DNA from: Symbiodinium microadriaticum
Lineage: Eukaryota > Sar > Dinophyceae > Suessiales > Symbiodiniaceae
Assembly (NCBI GenBank): GCA_001939145.1
Contig: LSRX01000538.1
Span: forward strand, 3,427 to 67,426
Direction: 5' to 3'
DNA: 64,000 nucleotides
Made by a program: the position numbers and the translations under genes. The stretch's first letter is position 1. Every line of letters starts with the position of its first letter. The notes beneath the pieces are model-generated. The model did no database searches. It worked only from the letters and a program-made list of their open reading frames with translations, and was not told the origin of the DNA. Positions 13,124 to 24,024 of this stretch are shown piece by piece.

Positions 13124-14032
13124 TCACAGTAGTAAAACGAAAGCTTTCCCACATGCAACAAGCTCGCTCTCCCCCGAATTTTCCGCATGCCTCTCACTAT
13201 TGTACTCCTTCACTTTCTGCGGGCGCCGGCATATGCTGCTGTACCTGCTGTACTGCATGCCATAGAGGTCCGGGCTTGAGGTTCCCCCTTTGGGGGCTGC
13301 GGCTCGGCGAACGAGGTCTCTTAGTCTTTGCGCCCTCTGAGTTTGGGCTTGCTCGGTCTGAGGGGCGTCCTTCTTCCCCCCATGGCCAGTTGGTCTCGTG
13401 CGAAAGTATATCTGGGAGGACCATGTCGTCATCGCTGGCGTGGCTCCCCCCATGTCTTGAGAAGAAGTTGCCAACGCCTACTTGGTGTCCGTGTCGCTGT
13501 CTCCCCAGTCCACTTCATGGTCTGGGTGCCCCGTCGCCATCTCGTCTTTCCATGGTGTCGTGCTTCTCGGTCTTGGTCTTCTCCTTTTTCTCCTGTTTTG
13601 TCATCTTTTTCTTCTCTCGCTTCTTGTCCTTTGCCAGCTTCGGGTCGCGGCGCAGCTCGGCAGTCTGGGCGGTGTCCCCCCCATGCCGCTGCTTCGTTTC
13701 CAAGATTGACTTGTACACTTTCTTGCCTTCTGCGAGAAGTCTGCGCACTCCCCCCGGGAATTTGCCGATGTAGAACCGCAGCTCCCCCTCGGTACGCGGG
13801 TTAATCTTCGTCGCGAGCTTAACGAGCTCATCGGCTTGCCCCCCCGTGTGTCGCCTCTCCTTGTGCCTCTGCAAGTACCGTTGCTAGTCTTCGCTCTCCT
13901 CTGCTGTGAGCGCATCCCCCGTCTTGGGCACATGCTGCTGCTTCTTGCTGTCCAATTTGTACTCTTTGCCAATCCACTTGTCCAATGGATGTGGCTCATG
14001 CAAAAGCGCCACTCCTTCCCGGGTCTTTGTTT

Positions 14033-14037
<5 letters not shown>
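13124..14037 (-). mobile_element. Retroelement-derived ORF fragments (frameshifted)
   Basis: Minus-strand coding-looking pieces in more than one frame. 14030-13880 reads EGVALLHEPHPLDKWIGKEY and continues to TAEESED. 13874-13515 has an N-terminal part with LATKINPRTEGELRFYIGKF, then a long Lys/Glu-rich charged tail (KREKKKMTKQEKKEKTK). 13474-13124 continues in a third frame. The composition resembles the basic ORFs of the spliced-leader-headed elements elsewhere in the window. No conserved domain is recognised, and frame changes indicate decay. A (CT)n tract at 14038-14076 lies at its 5' edge, as for the other elements here. Confidence 0.4.

Positions 14038-14076
<39 letters not shown>
14038..14076 (+). 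repeat. (CT)n microsatellite
   Basis: CT run of about 36 bases after a T stretch, at the 5' edge (minus sense) of the coding-like fragments at 13.1-14.0 kb. Confidence 0.85.
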
Positions 14077-14077
<1 letters not shown>

Positions 14078-14228
14078 CAGACACACAGCACTGACCAGGT
14101 ATATCCCACGTACCAAAAGTCACAACGACCACATGACCAACATCAGTCAAAACAATCATATTCCCAACACGACAGAGACTAAAGAAAGATCAAGCTGTGG
14201 CACGTAGCCCCCCAATCGTGGACATGCA

Positions 14229-14230
<2 letters not shown>

Positions 14231-14264
<34 letters not shown>

Positions 14265-14449
14265 TTTGCTTTGCTTCGGGGATGGGACGTTGGCAGACCC
14301 AACGCCCCGCGCTCCAGGGCGCACCCCATCCAACATTTTGTCTGGATGGGCTCGGCTGTACTGGTACACGGCGGTCTGGAGGTGATGCACGGTACTGGTG
14401 CCTCCGTGGGGGCAGGTTTGTTGTAGGAAACAGACTGATATAACAAGTC
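14231..14449 (-). repeat. Family B 3'-end repeat, copy 1 (5' truncated)
   Basis: About 190 bases nearly identical to 14732-14925 and close to 61200-61392. On the minus strand the unit ends CCCCGAAG followed by three CAAAG pentamers and then a GA run. It is cut at its upstream end by a single N at 14450, so the join to the next segment may be an assembly scar. Confidence 0.75.
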
Positions 14450-14450
14450 N

Positions 14451-14705
14451 CCGGGACGCCTTCGGCAACGCGGAGGCGAGGCCACGCCCCGTCGCCCAGC
14501 AGCTCCCAGGCCGCGTCGGGGATCTCATCGCAATCAGTGAAGTCCACCTCCTGGCGGCCGCTGCGGGACGGAAGCAAAAAGGAGTGGGGCCCTCTTCTCT
14601 CTGAGGCCTCCAGCTGCTGGGAGCGGCCCAAAGCTGCCAGCAGCTCCTCCGAGCCCGAGCCGCTCTGGAAGAAACACCTTCGGCCCCGGCAGCGGAGCAT
14701 CGCAG
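14451..14705 (-). pseudogene. Leucine-rich-repeat-like gene fragment
   Basis: The minus strand reads GSGSEELLAALGRSQQLEAS, later VDFTDCDEIPDAAWELLGDG and AWPRLR. A DFTDCDEIPDAAW...AWPRLR pattern resembles the short LRR units (LDFSxCDxIPxxAWxxL) common in dinoflagellate proteins. It is a single isolated fragment between two copies of the family B tail, next to an N, with no start or flanking exon. It could be captured host sequence or an exon. Confidence 0.35.
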
Positions 14706-14707
14706 AC

Positions 14708-15815
14708 GCGCGCTCTCTCTCTCTCTCTCTCTCTCTTTGCTTTGCTTTGCTTCGGGGATGGGGCGTTGGCAGACCCAACGCCCCGCGCTCCAGGGCGCAC
14801 CCCATCCAACATTTTGTTTGGATGGGCTCGGCTGTACTGGTACACGGCGGTCTGGAGGTGATGCACGGTACTGGTGCCTCCGTGGGGGCAGGTTTGTTGT
14901 AGGAAACAGACTGATATAACAAGTCACGTAGTGCCCCTGCGGAACGGTCTGGAAGACTTAGCTTCAAAGCTTTCGGGGGAAAAACGTGCCTGAATTAACG
15001 GCCCTCCACTCTTGTGTTGGGTTGGGCACCCCTCTTGTTTGGTTCGTGGATGCAAAAGTGAGTGCCCCCGAAAGCAAATTCACGACTCCAGCTTTTTCAA
15101 GCGGGTGTCTCAAGGTAGAAAGGCGGATCGAGCGGTACACGGAAGGAGCTTCGCTCCGGGCTGCGATTGCAAAAGGGAGTTGAGCGGTCAATATGTGCAA
15201 AGCAAAACTGTGTTCTCCTAGGGCTGGTATTCTCACTGGGCTTTGTCCATCTGGGTCGCCATCTTCATAGCTTTCTGGGCGAGTCCCTTGTGTGGTGGTT
15301 TCCCTCCTTTTTGCCCTGCTGCTCGCCGTGGTGGTTCACTTGGCTCAGCTGGTCTCGTAGTCCCGGGTACCCAGCGTCGTGTCTTCGTCCTTGTCCCCAC
15401 CTTAGCGGGTGGTGGGTCTCTCTCCTCGGGGGGGTCCTCCATCTGTCCAGGTAGTTATTATTCTTGGTGGCGATGCCCAAGTCACGATCTTCCGGTTCAA
15501 GGGGTCCCTCGTCCAGCAGCAAAGGTGTGGAGAAAGTCTGCCCCGAGGTAGTTTTCGAGTAGGTTCGCCGAGTGCGTTCAAGTAGCGGTAGCTAGAGTCC
15601 CTCACTCGCCTGTCAGCGCCGATCCCCTGGTGCTCCGTACTTGACGATCTTGTCTTTCCGAACCCCCGTGGTGAAGACGTATGGAGCTGCGAGGCCGCCG
15701 ATGAGGTCGATCGCTCTAGCAGGGTCACTCGGCCTTCCCTCAGCGCGCCGGGTTGAGGCCCTCTCTTTCTCACTGGGGCTCGGGCCTTGAACCACTCACG
15801 GCTTGAGCCAAAATG
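14708..15815 (-). mobile_element. Family B spliced-leader-headed retroelement, short copy
   Basis: Runs from a truncated spliced leader (15815-15802) to a CAAAG-repeat tail abutting (GA)n at 14708-14740. It shares with the 61.2-63.5 kb copy the 5' motif after the leader, an N-terminal module (YVFTTGVRKDKIVKY near 15690; RRVRDSSYRYLNALG near 15610), a C-terminal block (GQKGGKPPHKGLAQKAMKMA near 15300) and about 500 bases of 3' region. The pieces are in different frames and the copy is about half as long as its partner, so it is internally deleted and dead. No reverse transcriptase is present, so it would be non-autonomous. Confidence 0.6.
15802..15815 (-). other. Spliced-leader relic (partial)
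   Basis: CATTTTGGCTCAAG on the minus strand matches the last 14 bases of the dinoflagellate spliced leader. It is preceded directly by (GA)n and followed by CCGTGAGTGGTTCAAGG. Confidence 0.7.
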
Positions 15816-15861
15816 TCTCTCTCTCTCTCTCTCTCTCTCTCCCTCCCTCCCTCCCTCCCTC
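15813..15861 (+). repeat. (CT)n and (CCCT)n microsatellite
   Basis: CT run merging into CCCT tetramers, lying immediately 5' (minus sense) of the spliced-leader relic. Confidence 0.9.
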
Positions 15862-16646
15862 TATCCCTCCCCGAGTCTCGCCCTGCCTTAGCCAGCCCGT
15901 GCCAGACACTCCGGCGGAACACGATAACGCTTGAATCCAGAACGCCCGGGCATTCGTGCAGGCTGCGAGAACGGGTCTGTGGCTGTTGCCCTGAATAAAC
16001 ATGATTTTCTCCGTGTGTTAGAAAAACCTAGCAGTTGGGCGGGGAAACGGCAACTCGGTCGGTTATTCCGTATTACTTACCAAGGAATTGGTTGCTTTTT
16101 ATTACCAAATTCAAACAAACCCCAGTGCGACCGGGAAGAATTTGAAATAGCCAGATAGTCTATCGGCTTCGCTCAGAATGGTAGCATCGATTCTGGACTC
16201 GGGTGGTCCCTTTACATTGGAATCGGCTGTTTTACGTTTTGCCTCCGTGTCGCATGTCTGCTTGTCTCCTGGCCCGCAGGAGCTCTGTCAGAGACTACAA
16301 GTAGAAGCTGCACGCACCTCTCGGCGGGTCTCGGGATGTCTTTGGTGCTGGCGTTGTTCTGCCTCGTCCAGGATGAAACAGGGCTGGAGGCCCTGGCGTC
16401 GATGAGGCGTGCTGCTTGCAGCTGCTTCGCTTGTGCACTTGCTGCCGTGAAGAAGACGTCAGTGGCAAGGGCTGGCTTCGTGGCTTCGCGCGAGAGCAAC
16501 AACGACAGGAAGTGCAATGAAGCGCAGTGACATCGAAAACCGAGGACTTCTGCCTTCGATTGCCCGAATCTTGGCTTTGGTGTCAGACTCTGCTCGGAAG
16601 GCACAGACGCCGAGGACATCTTTCAAGTACCGGTGACGGAAGACAA

Positions 16647-18005
16647 TCAAGCCGGTACCTCCCACGTCTCTCGGAATGCTTCAGTATCTCCCAAATGGCC
16701 TGGGATACCACCACCACCAAACGCTGAATTTCCCCAAGAGACCACAGATCCGTCTGCTAGCAAAGCTGCAAATGCACGCTGGGAGGCTTCAACTTGCAGA
16801 ACATCGTTCAATTGGTGCTGGACTCCGCTACTGTCACCGCCATGTTCTGGGTTGCCCCAGGTCACGACGGACCCATCAGCACAAACCGCTGCGAACGCAT
16901 AGCGTGAAGCCCTGATCTGGCGAACTTCCTGAAGTGATGCTTGTACCTCGGATGAATCAGCACCAGCGTCGGCATCACCCCAAGTCACGACAGATCCGTC
17001 GCCCAGTACGGCTGCAAAAGCACCACCAGAAGCCTCAAGCTGCTGCACATTCTTCAACTGATGTTGGACTTCCCGGCTGTCCCCTCCGTGAACACGATCA
17101 CCCCAGGTCACCACAGATCCATCTGCCAGAACTGCCGCAAAAGCATCGTTTGTCGCTTGGATGGTCTGCACAGTTGTCAACTGTGGTTGGACCAAGTCTG
17201 CTGATCCCCCATGATTCGGGGAGCCCCAGGTCACAACAGAACCTTCCGTCGTGATTGCAGCGAAAGCGCCTCCAGAAGCTCGAATCTCCCGGATGTTCTG
17301 AAGCCGGTGTTGGGCATTCGTGCTATCACCGCCCAGATCAGCATTTCCCCAGGTGACTACTGAACCAGCTGAAAGAAGTGCCGCAAACGCTCCGTTTGAG
17401 GCGGTGATCTCGCGAACCCCTTTCAGATGGTCCTTCACTGAAGAGCTGTCCCCACCTACCTCAGGGTATCCCCACGTCACAACAGACCCGTCTGCCAGAA
17501 TGGCTGCAAAGGCACAAAAGCATGCCGCGATCTTTACTACGTTGAGCAGTTGCGTCTGCACTCGGGCTGTGCTTCCGCCGAAAAAGGCATGTCCCCAAGT
17601 TTCCACCGACCCATCAGAAAGAATTGCAGCAAATGCTCCGTGAGATGCTTGAATATCCTTCACATCATGCAGCTGCACGCTGCTGCTGTCACCTCCGAAA
17701 CTTGGATGGCCCCAAGTCACTACAGAGCCATCGCGCCGGATAAGTGCGAACGCCCTCGACCGGCAAGACGAAACGATGCGGTCACTGCAAATAACAGCTG
17801 TCAACGTCTCGCCATCTTGCACACCAGCTTCTTCCACTGTGCTGGCTCGAGACAAAACCTTCCCAGATGATGCGACCAGCTGACCCACTGCTTGTCCCAA
17901 CTCCTCCTCTACAGAATTTCTGAGATCACCGATTGAAGCATCAGGCGTAGCGTCAATCACGATTTGTTGCCCGCTCAGTAAAGCCACATTCACAGAAAGG
18001 GACAT
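16647..18005 (-). CDS. Ubiquitin-like domain plus RCC1-like repeat protein
   Basis: 452-residue intronless gene of unknown role. Residues 1-75 look like a ubiquitin-like fold (VNVALLSGQQIVIDATPDAS, a glycine/valine loop, then VEEAGVQDGETLTAVI). From about residue 88 there are eight full tandem units of 41 residues and one partial, built around DGSVVTWGxxxxGGDSSxVQxQLxxVxxIxAS...AFAAxL. These are related to the RCC1/HERC2/UVR8 propeller repeats but regularised. An RCC1-type fold usually has seven blades, so nine units suggest either an extended solenoid or array growth. Start chosen at the first ATG, right before the ubiquitin-like strand. The last unit is cut short (GNSAFGGGGIPG then an unrelated tail), so a 3' exon or frameshift could be missing. 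Function cannot be assigned; scaffold or ubiquitin-pathway adaptor is inference. Confidence 0.8.
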   Translation of the reverse strand: MSLSVNVALLSGQQIVIDATPDASIGDLRNSVEEELGQAVGQLVASSGKVLSRASTVEEAGVQDGETLTAVICSDRIVSSCRSRAFALIRRDGSVVTWGHPSFGGDSSSVQLHDVKDIQASHGAFAAILSDGSVETWGHAFFGGSTARVQTQLLNVVKIAACFCAFAAILADGSVVTWGYPEVGGDSSSVKDHLKGVREITASNGAFAALLSAGSVVTWGNADLGGDSTNAQHRLQNIREIRASGGAFAAITTEGSVVTWGSPNHGGSADLVQPQLTTVQTIQATNDAFAAVLADGSVVTWGDRVHGGDSREVQHQLKNVQQLEASGGAFAAVLGDGSVVTWGDADAGADSSEVQASLQEVRQIRASRYAFAAVCADGSVVTWGNPEHGGDSSGVQHQLNDVLQVEASQRAFAALLADGSVVSWGNSAFGGGGIPGHLGDTEAFRETWEVPA

Positions 18006-20330
18006 TGCTTCATGCTACGACGTGCAAACATCCCCCAAGGTTTTTTGTGGAGTTGCTGCAAGCCCCCCAGAGACAGTACCAGCACGAACTTTAGCTGGCA
18101 GCCCAGCAGCTTGTGTTGCACCAATGAATTTGCGACTATATTCTGTTAACTAACCATGTGCAGCAAACTCGTCTTGCCCTGCTTGAGCCACGAGACGGCT
18201 GCAGTGCCTTCTCTTTGATGTAGACCGCGCAGCTGATCTTGAAACCAAGGTCTGTTCCAGCACTATGCGAAGTAATTTTCCTTTCGCAAAGTTTGTGAAA
18301 CTTCGCTTCGACGGAGAACCTTTGTCTCAGTCGTCACCTTCTTCGCCTTCCTGGATTTCTTCCATAAGTGGTGCCTGCACAAAAATTTGAATGCAAAAGC
18401 GGTGAATGGCCTCATCCCATTCTGGAAGAGCCCCGCTCATCAGGCTGCTCTGCGTTAGGACCGGGGGGAGGCTGTTCCTACGCCAATCGTGGGCTTGCCA
18501 AGGTGGTACTGAAGACTTGTAAAGCCCTGCACCGGCAAATTCCTCCAAACCAGAGCATAATCACTGCAAAGGCTGGCCACTTGGAATTGGGCAGTGGATC
18601 CACGCCGGCCTGCTTGGATCCGGAGCGCTCCCTGGGCGTGTGTGGCTTCATGTTTTCCTTCCTTAAAACTGCCCTGTAGACGATAGTGTATTCTACATGT
18701 CCACCTCGCATCACTTCGTCGTTCCTTCCAACACCGGGAAGACAGCCACAAGACCCAAAGGAAATGAGTCTTTGATGCCCTGCCTTCAATCAGAATAGCG
18801 AGAACAAGTTTTTGAAAGTCCGTCAACAAGCGGCGCCAATTCATTCACGAAGTCACGAAGCACTTAGGAGCTGCATTCCAACAACAAGCTTCATCCGAGT
18901 TTCCATGAACTCCTGACGCTCGTCACCATTACTGATCCACAATTTGATCAAAGCCGTCAAAAGTGGGCGAAGCCTCGGTCCTAGAAAACACCTTAAACGA
19001 GAGAAGCCTCTTGCACAAGTGGGTTGATCGAATTTGCCCGTCTCGTGCGACTTGAAATTCATGCAGCCACGGCGCCTATGCCCGTCGCTGTCTGCTCGCC
19101 CCATGAACTCCTCGTAGTTGCCCGGGCCCTGCACATTCTGAACGCTGATGTCAACGCAGTATCTGGTGATAGCTGGATTACCTGTGATAAATCATGCTGA
19201 CCTTGCTTGTAGACTTCGTCATTCGGGGCTAAGCGCTCGAGCCGGCCGTGAACACTGCCCCAAGCTCTCATGGTCTTGAGGCGGCAAGTTGGCTATCATT
19301 GGAGACCGTGGCCTACAGCTAAAGGTTACTGCCGAAATTTCGCCCGAATTAAAGCCCTGTGATCCGCACGTTCCAAAAACTTCAGGCGCGCGCTCGCCAA
19401 AGTCTACAGTAAGATGGAGCAACTGTGCAGCCTCGGGTTTCGCGTCAATGCGCTTCAAGGGAGATTTTGGTTTTGCGGACAGTGCACGTTTTTCAAGAGG
19501 AAAATGTTAGCCTAGTCACAGTAGGCAGTAGGCGCGGCAAGAAACAGATCAAACAGTGCTGTCGATTCCCTCAAGTCTATACACAAACGTGCTAAAAGAT
19601 TCCGACAAAGTCCTATTAAGCTCACCCGCATACAGGGCGGAAGTGGAAAGCAGCCAAAGTGAGTGGAACAGGCATGTCGCGGAAGCTGCTGATATTACAT
19701 CGGAAATTCAACCACCGCCAAGCTGGTGGAAATTCGACGGAAGATGCCGCCAAGACAATCAACAAACGAAAGCACAGGCCAAGAGGAAAGAATCGGTCAC
19801 AAATAATGCAAGTTCGCGCATGGAGCAAGAACAGTGTGAGGCCAGCTTAGCCGATCAAAGGGGCCAATGGTTCGGATAGGGATCACGTCGTTGGGTTGTC
19901 AAACTATGGAAATATGACCCACTCTCACCCTCTTGCAATTGCTGCTCTTCGTCGCATGCTGGTACCTCACATAACAGATCGGCAGGGTCATTCTTAATCA
20001 AGATTGCTGTCAGACTGTCAAGACAGTCAGAAACCACCTTCGCAAGCATATGTGCACCGTGCCTTCGAAGAGTCCTTGCCACAGTGACATGCCCAGCCAG
20101 TAAACAAGCGCAATAGAACCGAAGCGGTCCAACACCCGCACACACTGTCCGTTCTGAATCCGCTTTTGCCGAATGGCGCGGGTGACCAGGGTCGATTGCG
20201 CGAGCTGCGTAGCCACGAACATGGCATACGTCTCGAGGACCTGACGCAAGCCGAGTCTGCCGCTGCATTCAGAATGTATCCATGCCACGAGCATAATCAA
20301 CATTGCTCTTCACAAAAGCACGCGCACAGA
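18006..20330 (-). other. Unresolved interval, possible exons
   Basis: No gene can be built here. On the minus strand, 18548-18327 is open and ends with an acidic tail (MEEIQEGEEGDD), and 19458-19219 and 20260-19900 read plausibly. They could be 3' exons of the tandem-GAF gene just upstream, but I found no phosphodiesterase or cyclase catalytic motif in any frame. Confidence 0.25.
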
Positions 20331-20339
20331 ACCGTCGAC

Positions 20340-23300
20340 AGTCTGCCGCCGAAAGCCTGTACATCCTCTTCATCGAACTTGCCGATCTCGTCGTCAAACT
20401 CCTTCTTATTGATCCTCAAGATGTTCTCCGGTGTGTAATTCAGGCCAGGGGACTTCGACAAGGCCCTAAGCTGGCAGGTTAGGAGCCGGTTTCTGCCTGT
20501 TCTTTCTTCTCTCTCTTTCTGGAAGTCTTCAAAGGCTTTCCTCGACATTCTGCGAGTTCTCCGTCGTCGTCGTTCTTTCCCTGGCATGCCTGTTCCCCTT
20601 CCCCCCAGCAGAGATAAGTGGTCAAACGTCCCAGGAGTCTGCAACAAACGGTGTTTGCCGAGTGCCCTTGTTGCTCGTGCTTCTACAGCGGCAAACAGGG
20701 CTCGCAACTCTTCTCCTGCGAGCGCCCCTACAGCGACAAGGCAATTGGGAAGCACGGGATTGTTACCGATGCGAACTTGTAGGTGGCAGGTTTGATTCGA
20801 ATTCGGCATACAGAGCAAGATGCCTGCGAACCTGACTTTTGCCTGACGATGCCAGACATGGATTGTCTTGCACTCTAGCGCCCTAAAAGTGGTGCAACGA
20901 TGTGCAGAGTACAGACAAAGCTGCTACGACACTTCGCAAGACTTCGGTGCAGACGGCAGCAGGGACAGTTAAGTCTGTGTCGTTTGCAGCACAGACACAC
21001 ATCTAGGAGCCGAATTCATCTTCATCTTTAAACCATTAATCCAGCGGTCAGTGGGCCATGATATGTCGGCCTCAAACTGCTTGTGGAGGAAAATGCTGAA
21101 AGCAGCAGGAAAACTAACAACCCATTGCGCATCCAGTTTTGGATCTCAAACAAATTCCAGTCCGCCCAGCTGCTGCACATTTCCCTGAACACATAAAGGC
21201 TTCTGAACGTATATCCTCAGCCAAGCAATGTCGCGCATCGATTACACACCAGTCACGCAAAGGGATCCATGCTGAGCTCTGCAGCTCCAAGGCTCCAAAG
21301 CCAACCCTGAACCTCAAGGTTCAGAACCGGGGGCCTGACATTCAATTGTTGCTTGCTCAGGACATGCTCTTTCTCCATGGACACGCGACAACAGGGATGG
21401 AGAGTAACTGCGCATGTTGCATGCCGTTGCATGCCGTTGGCTGTGACCTGCAAAAAGATCGAAGACCTGCCGTTAGGGCCAGAGCCAAATAAACTACAAA
21501 GTGTCTCGGCTCAATTGCCAGACGAGATTCATCTGAATGACGGCACAAGCTTTGTCTTTTGCCGCCGGCCTTTTCACCGGCACTGCAATGATGCTGTGTG
21601 TTCGGTAGCCTCAACTGTGAAAGCAAATAGAACATTTATGGCAACCGCAATGGTGGGGAAACTAAGTCACCCACCACTTCGCTGATCAAACTCTGGGTCG
21701 AAACGAGCATCCTCATACCTGGTGGATCTTCCAGAGGACATCAACTGCACGCTTCATTCATGTCACTGCCACTGCTCTGTACTAGTCAACCTTTCAACTT
21801 CAATCCGAAGGACGCCAAGCGAGCAAAGGCGAAGTCTTTCAACATGCACTGGCCAGCAACCACAGCCAAAAGCCCCCAACAAGCCAAAACGAGGCAAGCT
21901 GCGCGTCATCAATCACGATGAGCTTATTCTCTGTTGCGCATTCGCCCGCTATCCCAACTGTTTTTGGAATCCTGAGTAGTGCCAATTCGGGTCATCAATG
22001 CTCTGAGAGTACAAGGGCTCGGAGGCGGTAGCACAGGCTCCAGTAGCATTGGGATCAGGTGAAAGCGGAAGCAACCAAGACTCCGAATTTCTTGTGCAGA
22101 GTCCGTGGTGTGGGAAATCAACTCGCCTGCCCTGAACAGGGATGTGAATGGCTGGGGGGAACGACGATTAAACGACTCGGTAGACAGCTTCATTGGATAT
22201 TGCCTGCTCTTCGAGAGCCATGCCAGCAGCCCAACCCATTGCAATCCGACAGGATAACCGGACAACCATTAAAACCGCGACAAGCTCAAACCTGGCAAGA
22301 ACCGATGTTGTGATGAGATCCTCGGGCCTGTCATCCACAAGGAAAACCGTGCACCGGTCGGCATGCACCAGCGTTGAGGCATGCGTTGCAACCTCAAGAC
22401 ATTGAGTTTAGTGAAAGTCATTGCTCCCGAGTCCCCCTCAGAGGAATCCTTCCATCCCCGCCAACAGCAGATCTCTGCTACCTACCCACTTACAGCAAGA
22501 TAGCACAAGTCTGGGCTTCAGGCTGAGAAGATCAAGGATTGTGCCCCCAAGCCTGCTCATGCGCCCCGAAGCGTTGAATCGAGCTGTGCTGTGTGCAGGG
22601 TTTTCCTGACCTTGCGTCAGAGACTGCAGCATTTGCAGCAATGCCTCGTGTTTCAGAGAGCGGCAGCAGTCAGGATCGTGCTTATGTCTTTCAATGCATC
22701 ATGGGCAAACATGCATGCCTGGAATGAGTCCGCTGCTCTCGCTGAGGATTTTGCTGCTCTGATGCTTTCTGCAGCTGTGGCACGTTTGCACGCTCGCTAG
22801 TGACAATGGCAGCTCTGTAAAACTCTGCATTGTGCAAGGCAACAGAGACCTGCAACGACACGGCCATGCGTTGCATCTTGACGATGCCAGTCTTACAGGC
22901 ATCTTGCTGGTTGCCTGATCTGCCAGGTTCCCCAAGAGAATCTCGTCAACCTGGCCAAAGCCCTTGCCTTGCAAAGCTGAGAAAGGACAGCTTTTCACTG
23001 GCATCTTTGTGCTGGAACCTCCTGACACAAGTGGAGCATCGCTACCGTCTCAGCCTCCATCTCCAAGCTTGTTGATAGCTTCAATGACTCCCAGGCAGGA
23101 GCCATCGAAATCCACGATTGGAATTGCCAGAAGGTTGCGCGTCACGTATCTGAACGCAAGCTTTGTGGTAAGTCATGACGAATTTAAACTGGCTTCTAGC
23201 AGAATCGTCTGCATTCAAGACACCCGGTGGCAGCATCCTTGGCGCCAGGAAGTCAAGAGGTCCATATGGCTTACAATGGATAGCCAAAGCAGCAAAAGAC

Positions 23301-24021
23301 TGGTCGAAGCGGGCATCGCTGTAGCAGTCCTACACGGTATCCACATGCAGGTTCAGAGGCAGGTCTCTGAGGTTCCCGATGCGGCAAAGGCACCGCGATA
23401 TTCACTGACTGCCTTGGTACCAGTGCGGCACACTCACGACTCCCTGGCTTTGCTGCCAAGTCCTCTGTTCCACTAACTATCAAGTATCAAGTCCATCAAC
23501 ATGCGAGTAATCGGCGAGTCGTAGCAGAACACACCCGGAATATCCCGCAATGTCACGGCACAGTGATGCTTTCGAGTCCAATATCTGATAGTCTGACGGT
23601 GCGGCTTGGTGGCTTCGTGCGGAAAACGTTGCCAGAGATGCCCTGCCCAGGCCTGGGAGCGAACATGGTCTGAATCGACGGCGACTGTCTCACCTTCTCT
23701 TCTGCTTTCTGCACTCCTCCCCTCCTTAGGTTTCCCACCAGCTGGCATTCAAAACAAGCTCTTGCACACTGCATGATTCAGGACTGCGGTCGCTACACGG
23801 GAGACAAGCAGACGAGACGACCCTGTCAAGACAAGCCGGCGGCCTCACCCGAATTGGATGCTCCAGGTTAGAGGCGTTCAGCACAAGCCTTGCCAGTGCA
23901 CCAAGTCATGAACTGTCTGCATCTTGTTCAAGTGGTCAAGTCGCATCTCGATGCGCTTGTCGTAGACGAAGAGTGAGATGCGGTCGCAGTTCAACAGCTT
24001 CAAACTCTCGCTAATAATCAC
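20340..24021 (-). CDS. Tandem GAF-domain protein (multi-exon, ends unresolved)
   Basis: Two GAF domains reconstructed from minus-strand exons. GAF-A: 24021-23935 (LLNCDRISLFVYDKRIEMR), about 23643-23580 (GISGNVFRTK), 23150-23057 (YVTRNLLAIPIVDFDGSCLG then VIEAINK), about 22990-22915 (GFGQVDEILLGNLADQ), 22849-22785 (VSVALHNAEFYRAAIVTSER). Linker: about 22640-22605 (ALLQMLQSLTQ). GAF-B: 22395-22310 (LVHADRCTVFLVDDRPEDL), about 22235-22190 (GMALEEQAI), about 21717-21676 (YEDARFDPEFDQRS), 21609-21531 (GYRTHSIIAVPVKRP...AVIQM), 20414-20340 (INKKEFDDEIGKFDEEDVQA). GAF pairs sense cyclic nucleotides or other small ligands in phosphodiesterases, cyclases and kinases. The catalytic domain is not located, so the enzyme class is open. 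Introns are 22914-22850 (65 bases, GC-AG) and 21530-20415 (GA-AG); both restore the GAF reading exactly. Confidence 0.75.
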
Positions 24022-24024
24022 CTG

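Noticed and set aside
20436..20818. Minus-strand ORF with VRIGNNPVLPNCLVAVGAL and an Arg/Glu-rich region
   Set aside because: It lies inside the GA-AG intron implied by the GAF-B junction, and its frame only reaches the GAF exon by reading across that splice site.
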